From assembly GCA_037045045.1 (NCBI GenBank), contig JBAOHL010000003.1, forward strand, positions 1-64,000: DNA of 64,000 bases. The letters are read 5' to 3'. The notes under the pieces are model-generated. The model made no database searches. It was not told the origin of the DNA and worked only from the letters and a program-made list of their open reading frames with translations. Source of the stretch: Phosphoribacter sp037045045. GTDB taxonomy: Bacteria > Actinomycetota > Actinomycetes > Actinomycetales > Dermatophilaceae. Both the position numbers and the translations under genes were made by a program. Of this stretch, positions 56,203 to 64,000 are shown in pieces; within the stretch, counting starts at the first letter, position 1, and every line of letters starts with the position of its first letter.

Positions 56203-57170
56203 GAGGGCCCCCGCCGGCGGGCCCGCGGGACGGGCGGCACCGGCGCCGGGTCGGCGACGACGGTGTTGGCGATCGTCCCGATCCCCTCGATGCTCATCTC
56301 GACCCGATCGCCGACGGCGAGCGGGGCCGGGTCGAGGATCCCGGTGCGTCCCCACCCCTCGGCCATCGCCCCGCCGACACAGGTGCCCGATCCGATGACC
56401 TCGCCGGCCTTGATCCACGAGGCGCGCGAGGCGTAGGACAGCATCTGCTCGAACGACCACGACATGCTCGACGAGCGGTCCCGGCCCACCTCGGTCCCGT
56501 TGCGCGACACCGTCATCGCCAGGTCCATGAGTCCGTCGCGGCGGTGGCATTCGAGTTCGTCCGCAGTGACCACCCAGGGCCCGAGCGTCGTCGCGAAGTC
56601 CTTGCCCTTGCACGGCCCGAGGCCCATCCGCATCTCGCGGCTCATGACGTCTCGCGCCGACCAGTCGTTCATGACGAGGTAACCGCCGATGCACTCGGCG
56701 GCCTGTGCTTCGGTGAGGTTGCGCCCGTCGCGGCAGACCACGACGGCCAGTTCAAGTTCGTAGTCCAGGCGCTCGGTGTCCGGTGGCATGGCGACGTCCG
56801 CGTAGGGCCCGTGCACGGCGTGCGGGGCCATGAAGAGGAAGCCGGGTGCCGCGTACCACTCCTCGGGCACCGAGGCCATCCCTTGGACAGCCTTCGCGGT
56901 GCCCTCGACATGCTTCTCGAAGGTGAAGAAGTCCCGCATCGCCACCGGGTAGACCGGCGCCACCAACTCGACCTCGGACAACGCGAGCGTCGCCCCGGCG
57001 AGCCGGGCCACCGTCGCCTCGCGGACGTCGGGGTCGAGGGCAAGCAGGTCGACGAGCGACGTACCGGGTTCGAGCGCGACCACCGCAGTGTGCGACCCGT
57101 CCCCGACCACGCGCCCCACGCGGGCGGGCTCGTCCGGCCGTGCGGCAGGGCGGAACGAGGCGAGCCGCAT
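56199..57170 (-). CDS. Fumarylacetoacetate hydrolase-family protein
   Basis: This 323-residue protein has the FAH C-terminal fold. Metal and active-site stretches are DFFTFEKHVEG (His), ERLDYELELAVVVCRDGRNL (Glu-x-Glu) and YLVMNDWSARDVMSREMRMG (Asp). Family members cleave C-C bonds of acylpyruvates or act as 2-hydroxymuconate hydratases, isomerases or decarboxylases in meta-cleavage pathways. Its neighbour, the extradiol dioxygenase, fits that use. It lies 3 bp after the ABM gene stop and overlaps the VOC gene. Confidence 0.88.
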   Translation of the reverse strand: MRLASFRPAARPDEPARVGRVVGDGSHTAVVALEPGTSLVDLLALDPDVREATVARLAGATLALSEVELVAPVYPVAMRDFFTFEKHVEGTAKAVQGMASVPEEWYAAPGFLFMAPHAVHGPYADVAMPPDTERLDYELELAVVVCRDGRNLTEAQAAECIGGYLVMNDWSARDVMSREMRMGLGPCKGKDFATTLGPWVVTADELECHRRDGLMDLAMTVSRNGTEVGRDRSSSMSWSFEQMLSYASRASWIKAGEVIGSGTCVGGAMAEGWGRTGILDPAPLAVGDRVEMSIEGIGTIANTVVADPAPVPPVPRARRRGPS

Positions 57171-57173
57171 GGG

Positions 57174-57464
57174 CTAGCCGAGGGTCTGGTAGAAGGCGCG
57201 CTCGCGACGCACAAGCAGGGGGACGGCCTGGCCGAGTCCGTAAGTGGCGAAATGCTCGGAGGCGCCGTGCGCGGCATACGCGGCCTCGTCGTCGTAGACC
57301 TCGAAGAGCCGGAACACCGTGGGCGCCTCGGGGTCCTGATAGGCCTGGTAGTACTGGTTGCCCGGCTCGGCCCGCGAGAGCGGCGTGAGCTTCTCGACGG
57401 CATCGCGCACGACGTCTTCGTGCCCGGCTTCGCACTCCCACAATGCCGCGACGACATACCCCAT
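57174..57464 (-). CDS. ABM-superfamily (quinol monooxygenase-like) protein
   Basis: This 96-residue dimeric alpha-beta barrel protein shows MGYVVAALWECEAGHEDVVR, SRAEPGNQYYQAYQDPEAPT, VFRLFEVYDDEAAYAAHGAS and SEHFATYG, the usual ABM pattern. Such proteins oxidise hydroquinones without a cofactor or simply bind aromatic acids. It heads the minus catabolic operon. The divergent gap to the FAD hydroxylase is 234 bp and should hold both promoters. Confidence 0.82.
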   Translation of the reverse strand: MGYVVAALWECEAGHEDVVRDAVEKLTPLSRAEPGNQYYQAYQDPEAPTVFRLFEVYDDEAAYAAHGASEHFATYGLGQAVPLLVRRERAFYQTLG

Positions 57465-57698
57465 GTGCCCAACTCCCCTCGTCCGAAGGTGTGCGATGGC
57501 CTCGACCGTATGCCGTGGCCCAAGGCCGGCGAAATCGCCGGCGGGGATGGCTGGCATCACTTCGGAGTGCCGATGGCAGCCATCCATGCTCGCGTGTTCC
57601 TCGGTCGCCGACGCTCGGGTTACCGTCCAACTCACCGGCCCCGGGCCGGCCGGTCATCCTCCCTCGACACGACGCACGCGTCGCACCTAGGAGGTCAC

Positions 57699-58856
57699 GT
57701 GAGCGGGTCTGGCGCCTCGCCCGTGCTCGTCGTCGGTGGTGGCATCACCGGCAGCGTCCTGGCGCTGGCGCTGTCCAGGCGAGGAGTCGTCGTCACCCTC
57801 GTGGAGTCGGCGCCGGTGTGGTCGGGGATCGGCCACGGGATCACGATCCAGGGCAATGCCCTGCGGGCGCTGCGCGCCGTCGGGGTGCTCGACGACGTGC
57901 TCGCGGTCGGGGCGCCGTTCGACACGTTGCGGCTACGCCATGCCGACGGGTCCCTGCTCGCCGAGATCACCACGCCGCGCACCGGCGGCGAGGACCTTCC
58001 TGCGACCCTGGGCGCGTTGCGCCGCGACCTGCAGGCTGTCCTCTGTCAGGCGGTGTACGGCGCCGGGGTCGACGTGCGCCTCGGCGTCCGGGTCGCCGAA
58101 CTCACCGGCCGCGGCGACCACGTCGGTGCGGTGCTCACCGACGGCACCGAGTTCGTGGCCGACCTTGTCGTCGGGGCCGACGGCATCCGATCCCAGACCC
58201 GCCGGATGCTCGGCATCCAGACGTTGCCCACTCCCGTGGGGATGGGGATCTGGCGGGTCGTCGCGCCTCGCCCGGACGAGATGGACTGTGCCGAGGTGTT
58301 CTACGGGGGCCCCAAATACAAGGCCGGGTACAGCCCGATCGGGCCGGACCGCTGCTATGCCTACCTCCTGGAGGGCAACCTCGACCCCAGCTACCTCGGT
58401 GAGCGCCCGGCCGGTGGTCAACTGCGGGAACGCTCTGCCGGGTACGAGGGCCACTGGGCGACGATCCGGGATTGGCTCGAGGACGACACGGTCGTCAACT
58501 ACCAGTGGATCGAAACCGTCCTCGTGCCCGATCCCTGGTACCGGGGCCGGGTGGTGCTCGTCGGCGACGCCGTCCACGCATGTCCCCCGCTCATTGCCCA
58601 GGGCGCGGCGATGTGCGCCGAGGATGCCGTCGTCCTGGCCGAGATGCTCACCGACGGCGTCGACCAGCCGGGCCGGATCGCCTCCGACGTGCCTGCGGTG
58701 CTCGCGGCCTTTATGGCGCGGCGGATGCCACGGGTGAGCATGGTGCTGGCTAATTCGATGCAATTGGCCGATTGGGAGATGCACCCGGGCACGCCGGGCG
58801 CGGACCCGGGCGGCATCACCGCCCGGACCCTCGATGCCCTGCGAGCGCCGCCGTGA
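57699..58856 (+). CDS. FAD-dependent aromatic hydroxylase (PHBH/salicylate-hydroxylase type)
   Basis: The protein has 385 residues from GTG 57699, with AGGAGG 6 bp upstream. FAD motifs are LVVGGGITGSVLALALSRRG (GxGxxG), LVVGADGIRSQTRRMLGI (DG) and VVLVGDAVHACPPLIAQGAA (GD). No membrane segment or extra domain is present. It inserts one oxygen from O2 into an activated ring using NAD(P)H, and so could make the catechol for the extradiol enzyme. It starts the three-gene plus operon, with its stop overlapping the next GTG. Confidence 0.9.
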   Translation: MSGSGASPVLVVGGGITGSVLALALSRRGVVVTLVESAPVWSGIGHGITIQGNALRALRAVGVLDDVLAVGAPFDTLRLRHADGSLLAEITTPRTGGEDLPATLGALRRDLQAVLCQAVYGAGVDVRLGVRVAELTGRGDHVGAVLTDGTEFVADLVVGADGIRSQTRRMLGIQTLPTPVGMGIWRVVAPRPDEMDCAEVFYGGPKYKAGYSPIGPDRCYAYLLEGNLDPSYLGERPAGGQLRERSAGYEGHWATIRDWLEDDTVVNYQWIETVLVPDPWYRGRVVLVGDAVHACPPLIAQGAAMCAEDAVVLAEMLTDGVDQPGRIASDVPAVLAAFMARRMPRVSMVLANSMQLADWEMHPGTPGADPGGITARTLDALRAPP

Positions 58857-59875
58857 CCGGGCGAGCGGCGGCGGTCGACTTGCACGCCCACGTCGCGGTT
58901 CCCGCGGCCGACGCCCTGCTCGGTCAGGCCCCCGGCCTGGCCCGCGAGCGGGAGCTGGAGCAGGCGGCGCACTCGCCGCACAGCCTGCAGGAGAACCGCG
59001 CCCAGCTCGAACGCGTCGCTGCCCAACTCACCGACGTGCCCGCGCGCCTGACCGACATGGATGCCATGGGCATCGACGTGCAGGTCGTCGGCCCGATGCC
59101 GATGCACCACTATTGGGCCGAGCCGGAGCTGGCCCGGCGCTGGGTGGCGGCGACCAACGCGGGCATCGCCGCTCACTGCGCGCAGGCGCCGAGTCGTCTG
59201 CTCGCTCTCGGGACGATCGCCTTGCAGCACCCGGACCTGGCCGCAGACCAGCTGCGGCACGCCGTCGAGGAACTGGGCCTGCGCGGGGTGAGCATCTCGA
59301 CATCGGTCGACGGCAGGGAGATCTGCGATCCGCGCCACGAGCCGGTGTGGTCCACGGCCGAGCGCCTCGGCGCCGTCGTGTTCGTCCATCCCTGGGGATG
59401 TTCCCTCGGCGCGCGGCTGGCTCGGAACTACCTCGGCAACGTCGTCGGCCAACCCACCGAGACGACCGTGGCGCTCTCGCACCTCGTGTTCTCCGGCGTG
59501 CTCGACCGGTTCCCCCACCTGAAGATCCTCGCGGCGCACGGCGGAGGCTATCTCCCGACGTACATCGGGCGGTCCGACCATGCCTGGCTCGTGCGACCCG
59601 ACGCCCGGGGCTGCGCCGACCTGCCCAGCGACTACCTACGCCGGATGTGGTTCGACTCGCTCGTCTACACCCCCCAGGCGTTGGAGTTGCTCGTGGAGAC
59701 CGTCGGACCTGACCGTGTGGTCCTCGGCTCCGACTACCCCTTCGACATGGGTGTGACGGACCCGGTGGACCGCCTGGACGCGACCCTGCTCGGCGACCCC
59801 ACCCGTGACCTGATCCGCGCAGGCAACGCCGCCGGGCTGCTCTCGACATGTGCAGTGCAGGGGTTGCCATCGTGA
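58853..59875 (+). CDS. Amidohydrolase-2 family (ACMSD-like) decarboxylase/hydrolase
   Basis: This 340-residue TIM-barrel protein starts with GTG 58853 in a GTGA overlap. Metal ligands are in AAVDLHAHVAVP (His11, His13), VVFVHPWGCSLG (His), ILAAHGGGYLP (His) and VVLGSDYPFDMGV (Asp). The family includes aminocarboxymuconate-semialdehyde, resorcylate and carboxyvanillate decarboxylases. It should remove a carboxyl group from an aromatic acid or from a muconate-type product. A 60-bp gap separates it from the flavoprotein gene. Confidence 0.86.
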   Translation: MTGRAAAVDLHAHVAVPAADALLGQAPGLARERELEQAAHSPHSLQENRAQLERVAAQLTDVPARLTDMDAMGIDVQVVGPMPMHHYWAEPELARRWVAATNAGIAAHCAQAPSRLLALGTIALQHPDLAADQLRHAVEELGLRGVSISTSVDGREICDPRHEPVWSTAERLGAVVFVHPWGCSLGARLARNYLGNVVGQPTETTVALSHLVFSGVLDRFPHLKILAAHGGGYLPTYIGRSDHAWLVRPDARGCADLPSDYLRRMWFDSLVYTPQALELLVETVGPDRVVLGSDYPFDMGVTDPVDRLDATLLGDPTRDLIRAGNAAGLLSTCAVQGLPS

Positions 59876-59935
59876 GCGGCCGTCGCTGCCGTTCATCGGC
59901 CCAGCCGCCATGGCCGGGATAAGGAGGAGGTCGGT

Positions 59936-62029
59936 ATGCCGCGGACGCAGCAGTTCGAGCACCTGGCCCAGCCGATCGACATCGGCGGGGTCCGGTTGAA
60001 GAACCGGATGATGAAGAACGCCACGGGCTTCTTCTGGGACGACCCGAGCACCGGCGGGTTCATGACCAACCAATACGTCGACTATTTCGAGGGTTTGGCC
60101 AAGGGTGGCCTGGCCCTCGTCAGCACGGCGGTGGCCCCCCTCCAACGCGGCGAGATGCCTGGCTTCCGGATCCTGGGCGACGAGTACATCCCCGGCTGGG
60201 CGCGCTGGGCCGACGCGGTGCACCGCCACGACTGCCTGGCCTTCCACCAGTTGTTCCACCTCGGCGGGATGAGCCCCCTGTTCGCCATGGCCCCGGCCGG
60301 CGTGGCCGCCTCGTCGATCCCCAAGGACCTCTCGCCGCGGCCGCACTTCGAGGTTCCTCGGGAGATCTCGGTCGCCGAACTGCACGACGTCGTCGACCTG
60401 TTCGCCGAAGCGGCCGAGCGGATGCAGCGGGCGGGTCTGGACGGCACCGAGCTCAACGGGGCGTGCAACCATCTCATCAACAGCTTCCTGTCCCGGGCCT
60501 GGAACAAGCGCGAGGACGAATACGGCCCGCAGTGCATCGAGAACCGGACCCGGCTGTACGTCCAGATCATCGAGGAGATCAAGCGGCGCAACGGCACAGA
60601 GTGGCCGATCATCGCGCTGTTCAACGGCATGGAGCCGGACCTGCGCGACGGCATCACCGTCGCCGAGAGCGTCGAGTTCGCCCGCGCGTTCGAGGCCGCC
60701 GGCGCCGACGCCATGGAGATCCGGGCCGAGTACTACACGTGGACGCAGGATGCGGCCCGACGGGACAGCACCCACTTCCCCGACGTGTACTTCTACCCGG
60801 ACCCGCCCGCGCCGGTCGACCCGATGATCGAGTCCGGCGCGTGGGGCAAGGGCGCCAACGTCCGGATGGCGGGCGAGATCAAGAAGGCCGTCTCGGTACC
60901 GGTCATCGTCTGCGGGAAGATGGACTGGTTCAACGGGGACAAGGCGATCCGCGAGGGGCTCGTCGACGTCATCAGCATGAATCGGCGGGTCATCGCCGAT
61001 CCGGATGCGCCCCGCAAGGCGCTGGCCGGGCGGCTCGAGGACATCCGCCCGTGCATCTCGTGCATGACGTGCTTCGACCGCGGCGAGCACTTCCAACCGG
61101 TGGCTTGCCGGGTCAATCCGGCTCTCGGCCACGAGCGGGAGTTCTCGCTCACGCCGGTCACCCGCCGCAAGACCGTGCTCGTCGTCGGCGGCGGTCCCGC
61201 GGGCCTGGAAACGGCGCGGGTGGCGGCGCAGCGCGGCCATCGGGTGGTCCTGCACGAGAAGGAGCGCAAGCTCGGCGGCGCGCTGCCGATCGCCTCTCTC
61301 GTCAAGGGGCAGCACCGCGAGGACTTCATGGCCTTGGCCACGTATCTCGGGATCCAGGTCCGCAAGGCCGGTGTCGAGGTGCACACCGGGTCCACGGCGA
61401 CGCCTGAGACGGCGGCTGCGATCGGTGCCGACATCGTCGTCCTCGCCACCGGTGGACGCCATCAGCTCCCTGACATCCCCGGGATCGACCGGCGCAATGT
61501 CTTCAGCAGCACTCGTCTGCACCGACTGGCCAAGCTCGCTCTCAACGCCTCGACCCCGGCCACCCTGCGCAAGCTCTCCGGCCTCCACCTGCCGTTGATC
61601 GGCAAGCGGGTGGTCGTCATGGGCGCCCGGCTGCACGGGTGTCAGACCGCGGAGTTCCTCGTCCACCGGGGTCGGTCGGTGACGATCGTCGACACCTGCG
61701 CGCCGGAGCAGATCGGTGCGGGGCTCGTCGAGGTCTTCCTCAAGCCCTACCTGCTCTACTGGCTCGCCGACCACGGCGTGGAGATACTGTCCGGGGTGAC
61801 CTACGAGCGGGTCACCGACGAGGGACTGGAGCTCACCCTCGCCGACGGTCGACCGCGGACAGTCGCGGCCGACACGGTCGTCACGGCCCTGCCGCTGCTG
61901 CCCGATACCTCACTACAGGAGCAGTTCGCGGCCGTGGCGCCGGACGTGCGGCTCATCGGCGACGCGGGTGATCCTGGGCTCATCTACCACGCCATCCGCG
62001 CCGGCGCCCGGACCGGTCGCGAGGTCTAA
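59936..62029 (+). CDS. OYE-like NADH:flavin oxidoreductase with Fe-S and FAD domains (2,4-dienoyl-CoA reductase/TMADH type)
   Basis: This 697-residue protein has an FMN barrel (about 1-370), then a 4Fe-4S cluster CISCMTCFDRGEHFQPVAC with CxxCxxCx11C spacing, then an FAD/NAD domain starting KTVLVVGGGPAGLETARVAA. The substrate-site motif, usually HxAHGYLxxQFLSPxxN, reads ELNGACNHLINSFLSRAWNK; the usual His pair is altered. It should reduce a conjugated or cyclic enone or dienoyl-CoA. RBS AAGGAGGAGG is 5-7 bp upstream. It ends the plus catabolic operon. Confidence 0.9.
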   Translation: MPRTQQFEHLAQPIDIGGVRLKNRMMKNATGFFWDDPSTGGFMTNQYVDYFEGLAKGGLALVSTAVAPLQRGEMPGFRILGDEYIPGWARWADAVHRHDCLAFHQLFHLGGMSPLFAMAPAGVAASSIPKDLSPRPHFEVPREISVAELHDVVDLFAEAAERMQRAGLDGTELNGACNHLINSFLSRAWNKREDEYGPQCIENRTRLYVQIIEEIKRRNGTEWPIIALFNGMEPDLRDGITVAESVEFARAFEAAGADAMEIRAEYYTWTQDAARRDSTHFPDVYFYPDPPAPVDPMIESGAWGKGANVRMAGEIKKAVSVPVIVCGKMDWFNGDKAIREGLVDVISMNRRVIADPDAPRKALAGRLEDIRPCISCMTCFDRGEHFQPVACRVNPALGHEREFSLTPVTRRKTVLVVGGGPAGLETARVAAQRGHRVVLHEKERKLGGALPIASLVKGQHREDFMALATYLGIQVRKAGVEVHTGSTATPETAAAIGADIVVLATGGRHQLPDIPGIDRRNVFSSTRLHRLAKLALNASTPATLRKLSGLHLPLIGKRVVVMGARLHGCQTAEFLVHRGRSVTIVDTCAPEQIGAGLVEVFLKPYLLYWLADHGVEILSGVTYERVTDEGLELTLADGRPRTVAADTVVTALPLLPDTSLQEQFAAVAPDVRLIGDAGDPGLIYHAIRAGARTGREV

Positions 62030-62068
62030 GGCCAGGCTCGAGCCACCTGTGCCTGACCGGCCGCGAAG

Positions 62069-62995
62069 TTAGTCGCTGGTCGGGGCCGGCTCGAGTTCGG
62101 CGGCGACCTCGTCGAGCCGGTCGAGGAACCATCGATGACCCGGGTCGGACTCACGGTGGTCGGCGTACCAGTACCCCTCGGCGAGGACGACCTCACCGAA
62201 CGGAGCGGGCACGACGAGCAGCCGCTCGTCGACACAGTGCCGCCGGGCGAGGCGCTCTGGCAGGATGGCGACCATCCCGGTGCCGCCGACGACGTGCGGC
62301 AGGGGCAACCACCCGCTGACGAGCACGGCGATCTTGCGCTCGACGTTGAGTTCCCCGATGACCCGGTCTGCCGGGGTGAGGTTGCCGCGACCGAAGGTGG
62401 CCACCGCATGGGGCAGGTCGCGCAGGGCCTCCAGGGACAGGTGCCCGTCGCGCACCGCCGGGTTGGACCGGTCGACGAGACACACCATCCGGTCGCGGAA
62501 GAACGGCATCGACACGCCCGGGAACCCGTAGCCGAGCGGCCCGATCATCACGTCGTATTCGACGAGCACCCGTTCCGAGCCACGAACGTCCGCCGGCAGC
62601 GGGTCGATCTCCATCCGGACCTCGGGCGCGAGCGCGTTGACCCGGGCCAACAACGAGGCGTGCACCACGGACAGGGCGTAGTCGCTCATCGTCAGTCGAA
62701 AGACCCGGTCGCTGGTCTGCGGCTCGAACGTCGCCTCCACTTGCAGCGCGGCCCGGATGAGCCGCAGCGCCTCCTGGACCTCGGGGAGCAATTCCCGGGC
62801 CAGCGGCGTGAGCTCGAAGTCGCGCCCGTTGCGCACGAGCAGTTCGTCGTCGAAGTGTCGGCGCAACCGCCCGAGCGCGCCGCTCATCGCGGGTTGGCTC
62901 ATCTCCAGGCGGCGTCCGGCCCGGGTGACGTTGCCCTCCTCGAGGAGCACCTTGAGGGCGACCAGCAGGTTGAGGTCCGACCCGCCCAGAGACAC
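62069..62995 (-). CDS. LysR-family transcriptional regulator
   Basis: The protein has 308 residues. GTG 62995 is preceded by AAGGAGG at ideal distance, so I prefer it over the in-frame ATGs at 63016 and 63070. The winged helix-turn-helix is VTRAGRRLEMSQPAMSGALG, followed by RLRRHFDDELLVRNGRDFEL, then a periplasmic-binding-type effector domain. The HTH and linker are closely related to the divergent regulator to the right. It is convergent with the OYE-like gene and probably controls the catabolic operons. Confidence 0.9.
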   Translation of the reverse strand: MSLGGSDLNLLVALKVLLEEGNVTRAGRRLEMSQPAMSGALGRLRRHFDDELLVRNGRDFELTPLARELLPEVQEALRLIRAALQVEATFEPQTSDRVFRLTMSDYALSVVHASLLARVNALAPEVRMEIDPLPADVRGSERVLVEYDVMIGPLGYGFPGVSMPFFRDRMVCLVDRSNPAVRDGHLSLEALRDLPHAVATFGRGNLTPADRVIGELNVERKIAVLVSGWLPLPHVVGGTGMVAILPERLARRHCVDERLLVVPAPFGEVVLAEGYWYADHRESDPGHRWFLDRLDEVAAELEPAPTSD

Positions 62996-63025
62996 TGGCC
63001 GCCTCCTTGCCGCCATATCCGGAGC

Positions 63026-63047
63026 CCACCCGCCGGAGGGCGGGTGG
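63026..63047. promoter_or_regulatory. 9-bp inverted repeat in the LysR/LysR divergent region
   Basis: CCACCCGCC and GGCGGGTGG are separated by four bases, 31 bp upstream of the left LysR start. It may be an operator or a leader hairpin. The classical LysR box T-N11-A is not obvious in the surrounding bases. Confidence 0.4.
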
Positions 63048-63136
63048 TCCTCGATCCGAAGGCTAGTCAATGACCCTGTCCGCGAGGGGGCGAACGCCTA
63101 GGATGTCAACACCCCCGGCGGCAAGGAGGGGCTCGG

Positions 63137-64000
63137 GTGACCGGACGGGTCCGCAGCGTCGACGCCAATCTCCTGCTGGCGCTGCACGCTCTCCTGGAGG
63201 AACGCAACCTCACCCACGCCGGCGCTCGCATGACGATGAGTCAGCCGGCGATGAGCGGAGCGCTCGCCCGCCTACGCCGACACTTCGACGACGATCTGCT
63301 CGTGCGAAACGGTCGGGAGTTCGACCTCACCCCCCTCGCCGCTCGGCTGCGCCCCATGGTCAGCGAGGCCGTCGAGGCATCCGAGCGACTCCTCGGCTCG
63401 GCGCGGGAGTTCGTGCCCGGCCGCCATCCCAAGACGTTCACGGTGAGCCTCACCGAGTTCACGATGACCGTCCTGGCCGAACCGCTGAGCCAGGCCCTCG
63501 CGGAGCGCGCCCCCAACGTCACGGTGGCCTTCGACGCGATCCCCATCCGGCGCGACCAAATCGACGGGCTGCTCATGCGGCGCGACCTCATCGTCGGACC
63601 GCTGGGATTCGACCTGCCCGGGCGGTTCCAGCCGCTGTTCAGCGACCGCCTCGTCTGCGTGGTGAGCGCCGACAACCCCCGCATCGTGGACGGCCAGCTC
63701 ACCATCGACGACCTTCGCACGATGCCCCACGCGTTGGCGAATGTCCTCGCTGGTGGCACCTCACGGCGACCGCTGGAATCGGCCTTCGAGTTGGCCGACG
63801 TCGTCCCACGCTCGCCGGTCCTCGTCTCGAACCTGTTGGCCCTGCCGTATGCCGTGAGCGGCACCGATATGTGCGCGTTCATCCCCAGCCGGCTGGCGGT
63901 CCGCACGAGCAAGATCCTCGGGCTGACCGTCGTCGACACACCGCTCATTCCGGTCGACATCGTCGAGGCCGCGCACTGGCACCCGCGCCGTTCCCAGGAC
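63137..64000 (+). CDS. LysR-family transcriptional regulator, cut by the window end
   Basis: The first 288 codons run from GTG 63137, preceded by AAGGAGGGG. The HTH is LTHAGARMTMSQPAMSGALA, then RLRRHFDDDLLVRNGREFDL, almost the same as in the divergent regulator, so the two are paralogues from duplication. The effector domain (SLTEFTMTVLAEPLSQALAE onwards) has diverged more. Probably close to complete, since the family is about 300-310 residues. It could answer a different inducer of the same cluster. Confidence 0.9.
   Translation, partial: MTGRVRSVDANLLLALHALLEERNLTHAGARMTMSQPAMSGALARLRRHFDDDLLVRNGREFDLTPLAARLRPMVSEAVEASERLLGSAREFVPGRHPKTFTVSLTEFTMTVLAEPLSQALAERAPNVTVAFDAIPIRRDQIDGLLMRRDLIVGPLGFDLPGRFQPLFSDRLVCVVSADNPRIVDGQLTIDDLRTMPHALANVLAGGTSRRPLESAFELADVVPRSPVLVSNLLALPYAVSGTDMCAFIPSRLAVRTSKILGLTVVDTPLIPVDIVEAAHWHPRRSQD

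Noticed and set aside
63017..63070. Longer LysR starts at 63016 and 63070
   Set aside because: They place the hairpin and the AGGAGG inside the coding sequence. GTG 62995 has ideal spacing from that RBS and matches the paralogue's N-terminus.

Overview
The window joins two unrelated pieces of DNA. Bases 1 to about 14,815 look like Verrucomicrobiota, possibly Limisphaerales-like. They carry planctomycete-type cytochrome/DUF1549 and CotH proteins, an EF-hand protein, a GH31 glycosidase, a MacB-type ABC exporter and characteristic dispersed palindromic repeats. Many genes in this part are broken by frame changes, while 9.97-13.37 kb is intact. From about 14,815 to the end the DNA is a high-GC actinobacterium with a 20S proteasome, Pup, mycothiol ligase MshC and many GTG starts; Intrasporangiaceae/Dermatophilaceae is my family-level guess. 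The join cuts pafA after codon 112 and cuts a DUF1549 protein coming from the left, so an assembly chimera is the simplest reading.

Layout. 1-4.6 kb (minus): a membrane-anchored GNAT-like protein, ABC ATPase, FtsX permease and HlyD adaptor in one operon. 4.6-5.1 kb: a 204-bp nested inverted repeat and a dispersed repeat. 5.1-9.85 kb: an ABC exporter, a small membrane protein and a GH31 enzyme. 9.97-14.8 kb (plus): a lipoprotein, EF-hand, CotH and PSCyt1/DUF1549 proteins. 14.8-19.4 kb (minus): dop-pup-prcB-prcA, then a 153-bp hairpin tandem array, then truncated pafA. 19.5-24.5 kb (plus): phosphoketolase, esterase, PRPP synthetase and DUF3054. 24.5-29.1 kb (minus): a VOC remnant, ACBP, the proteasomal ATPase arc/mpa, trmI and a site-2 protease. 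29.2-34 kb: metH and a RecB-like nuclease. 34.1-42.3 kb: HAD, PAC2, the PGM-DUF3090-SCO1664-mshC operon, corA, uppP and an LLM oxidoreductase. 42.4-53 kb: small proteins, an M20 peptidase, two acyl-CoA dehydrogenases, a fused carboxyltransferase, an SGNH hydrolase, and a zinc-ribbon protein facing an FN3 protein.

53.1-64 kb is a catabolic locus. A six-gene minus operon encodes an ABM monooxygenase, an FAH-family hydrolase, a VOC protein, two SDRs and an extradiol dioxygenase. A three-gene plus operon encodes an FAD hydroxylase, an ACMSD-like amidohydrolase and an OYE/dienoyl-CoA-reductase-like flavoprotein. A divergent pair of paralogous LysR regulators follows. The set fits hydroxylation, ring cleavage and hydrolysis of an aromatic or cyclic substrate; I cannot name the substrate.

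The most unusual sequence-level signal is the 7-mer GTATGCC/GGCATAC. I count about 49 copies in the 49-kb actinobacterial part and one in the 14.8-kb left part. It often forces rare Tyr (TAT) or Ala (GCA) codons.
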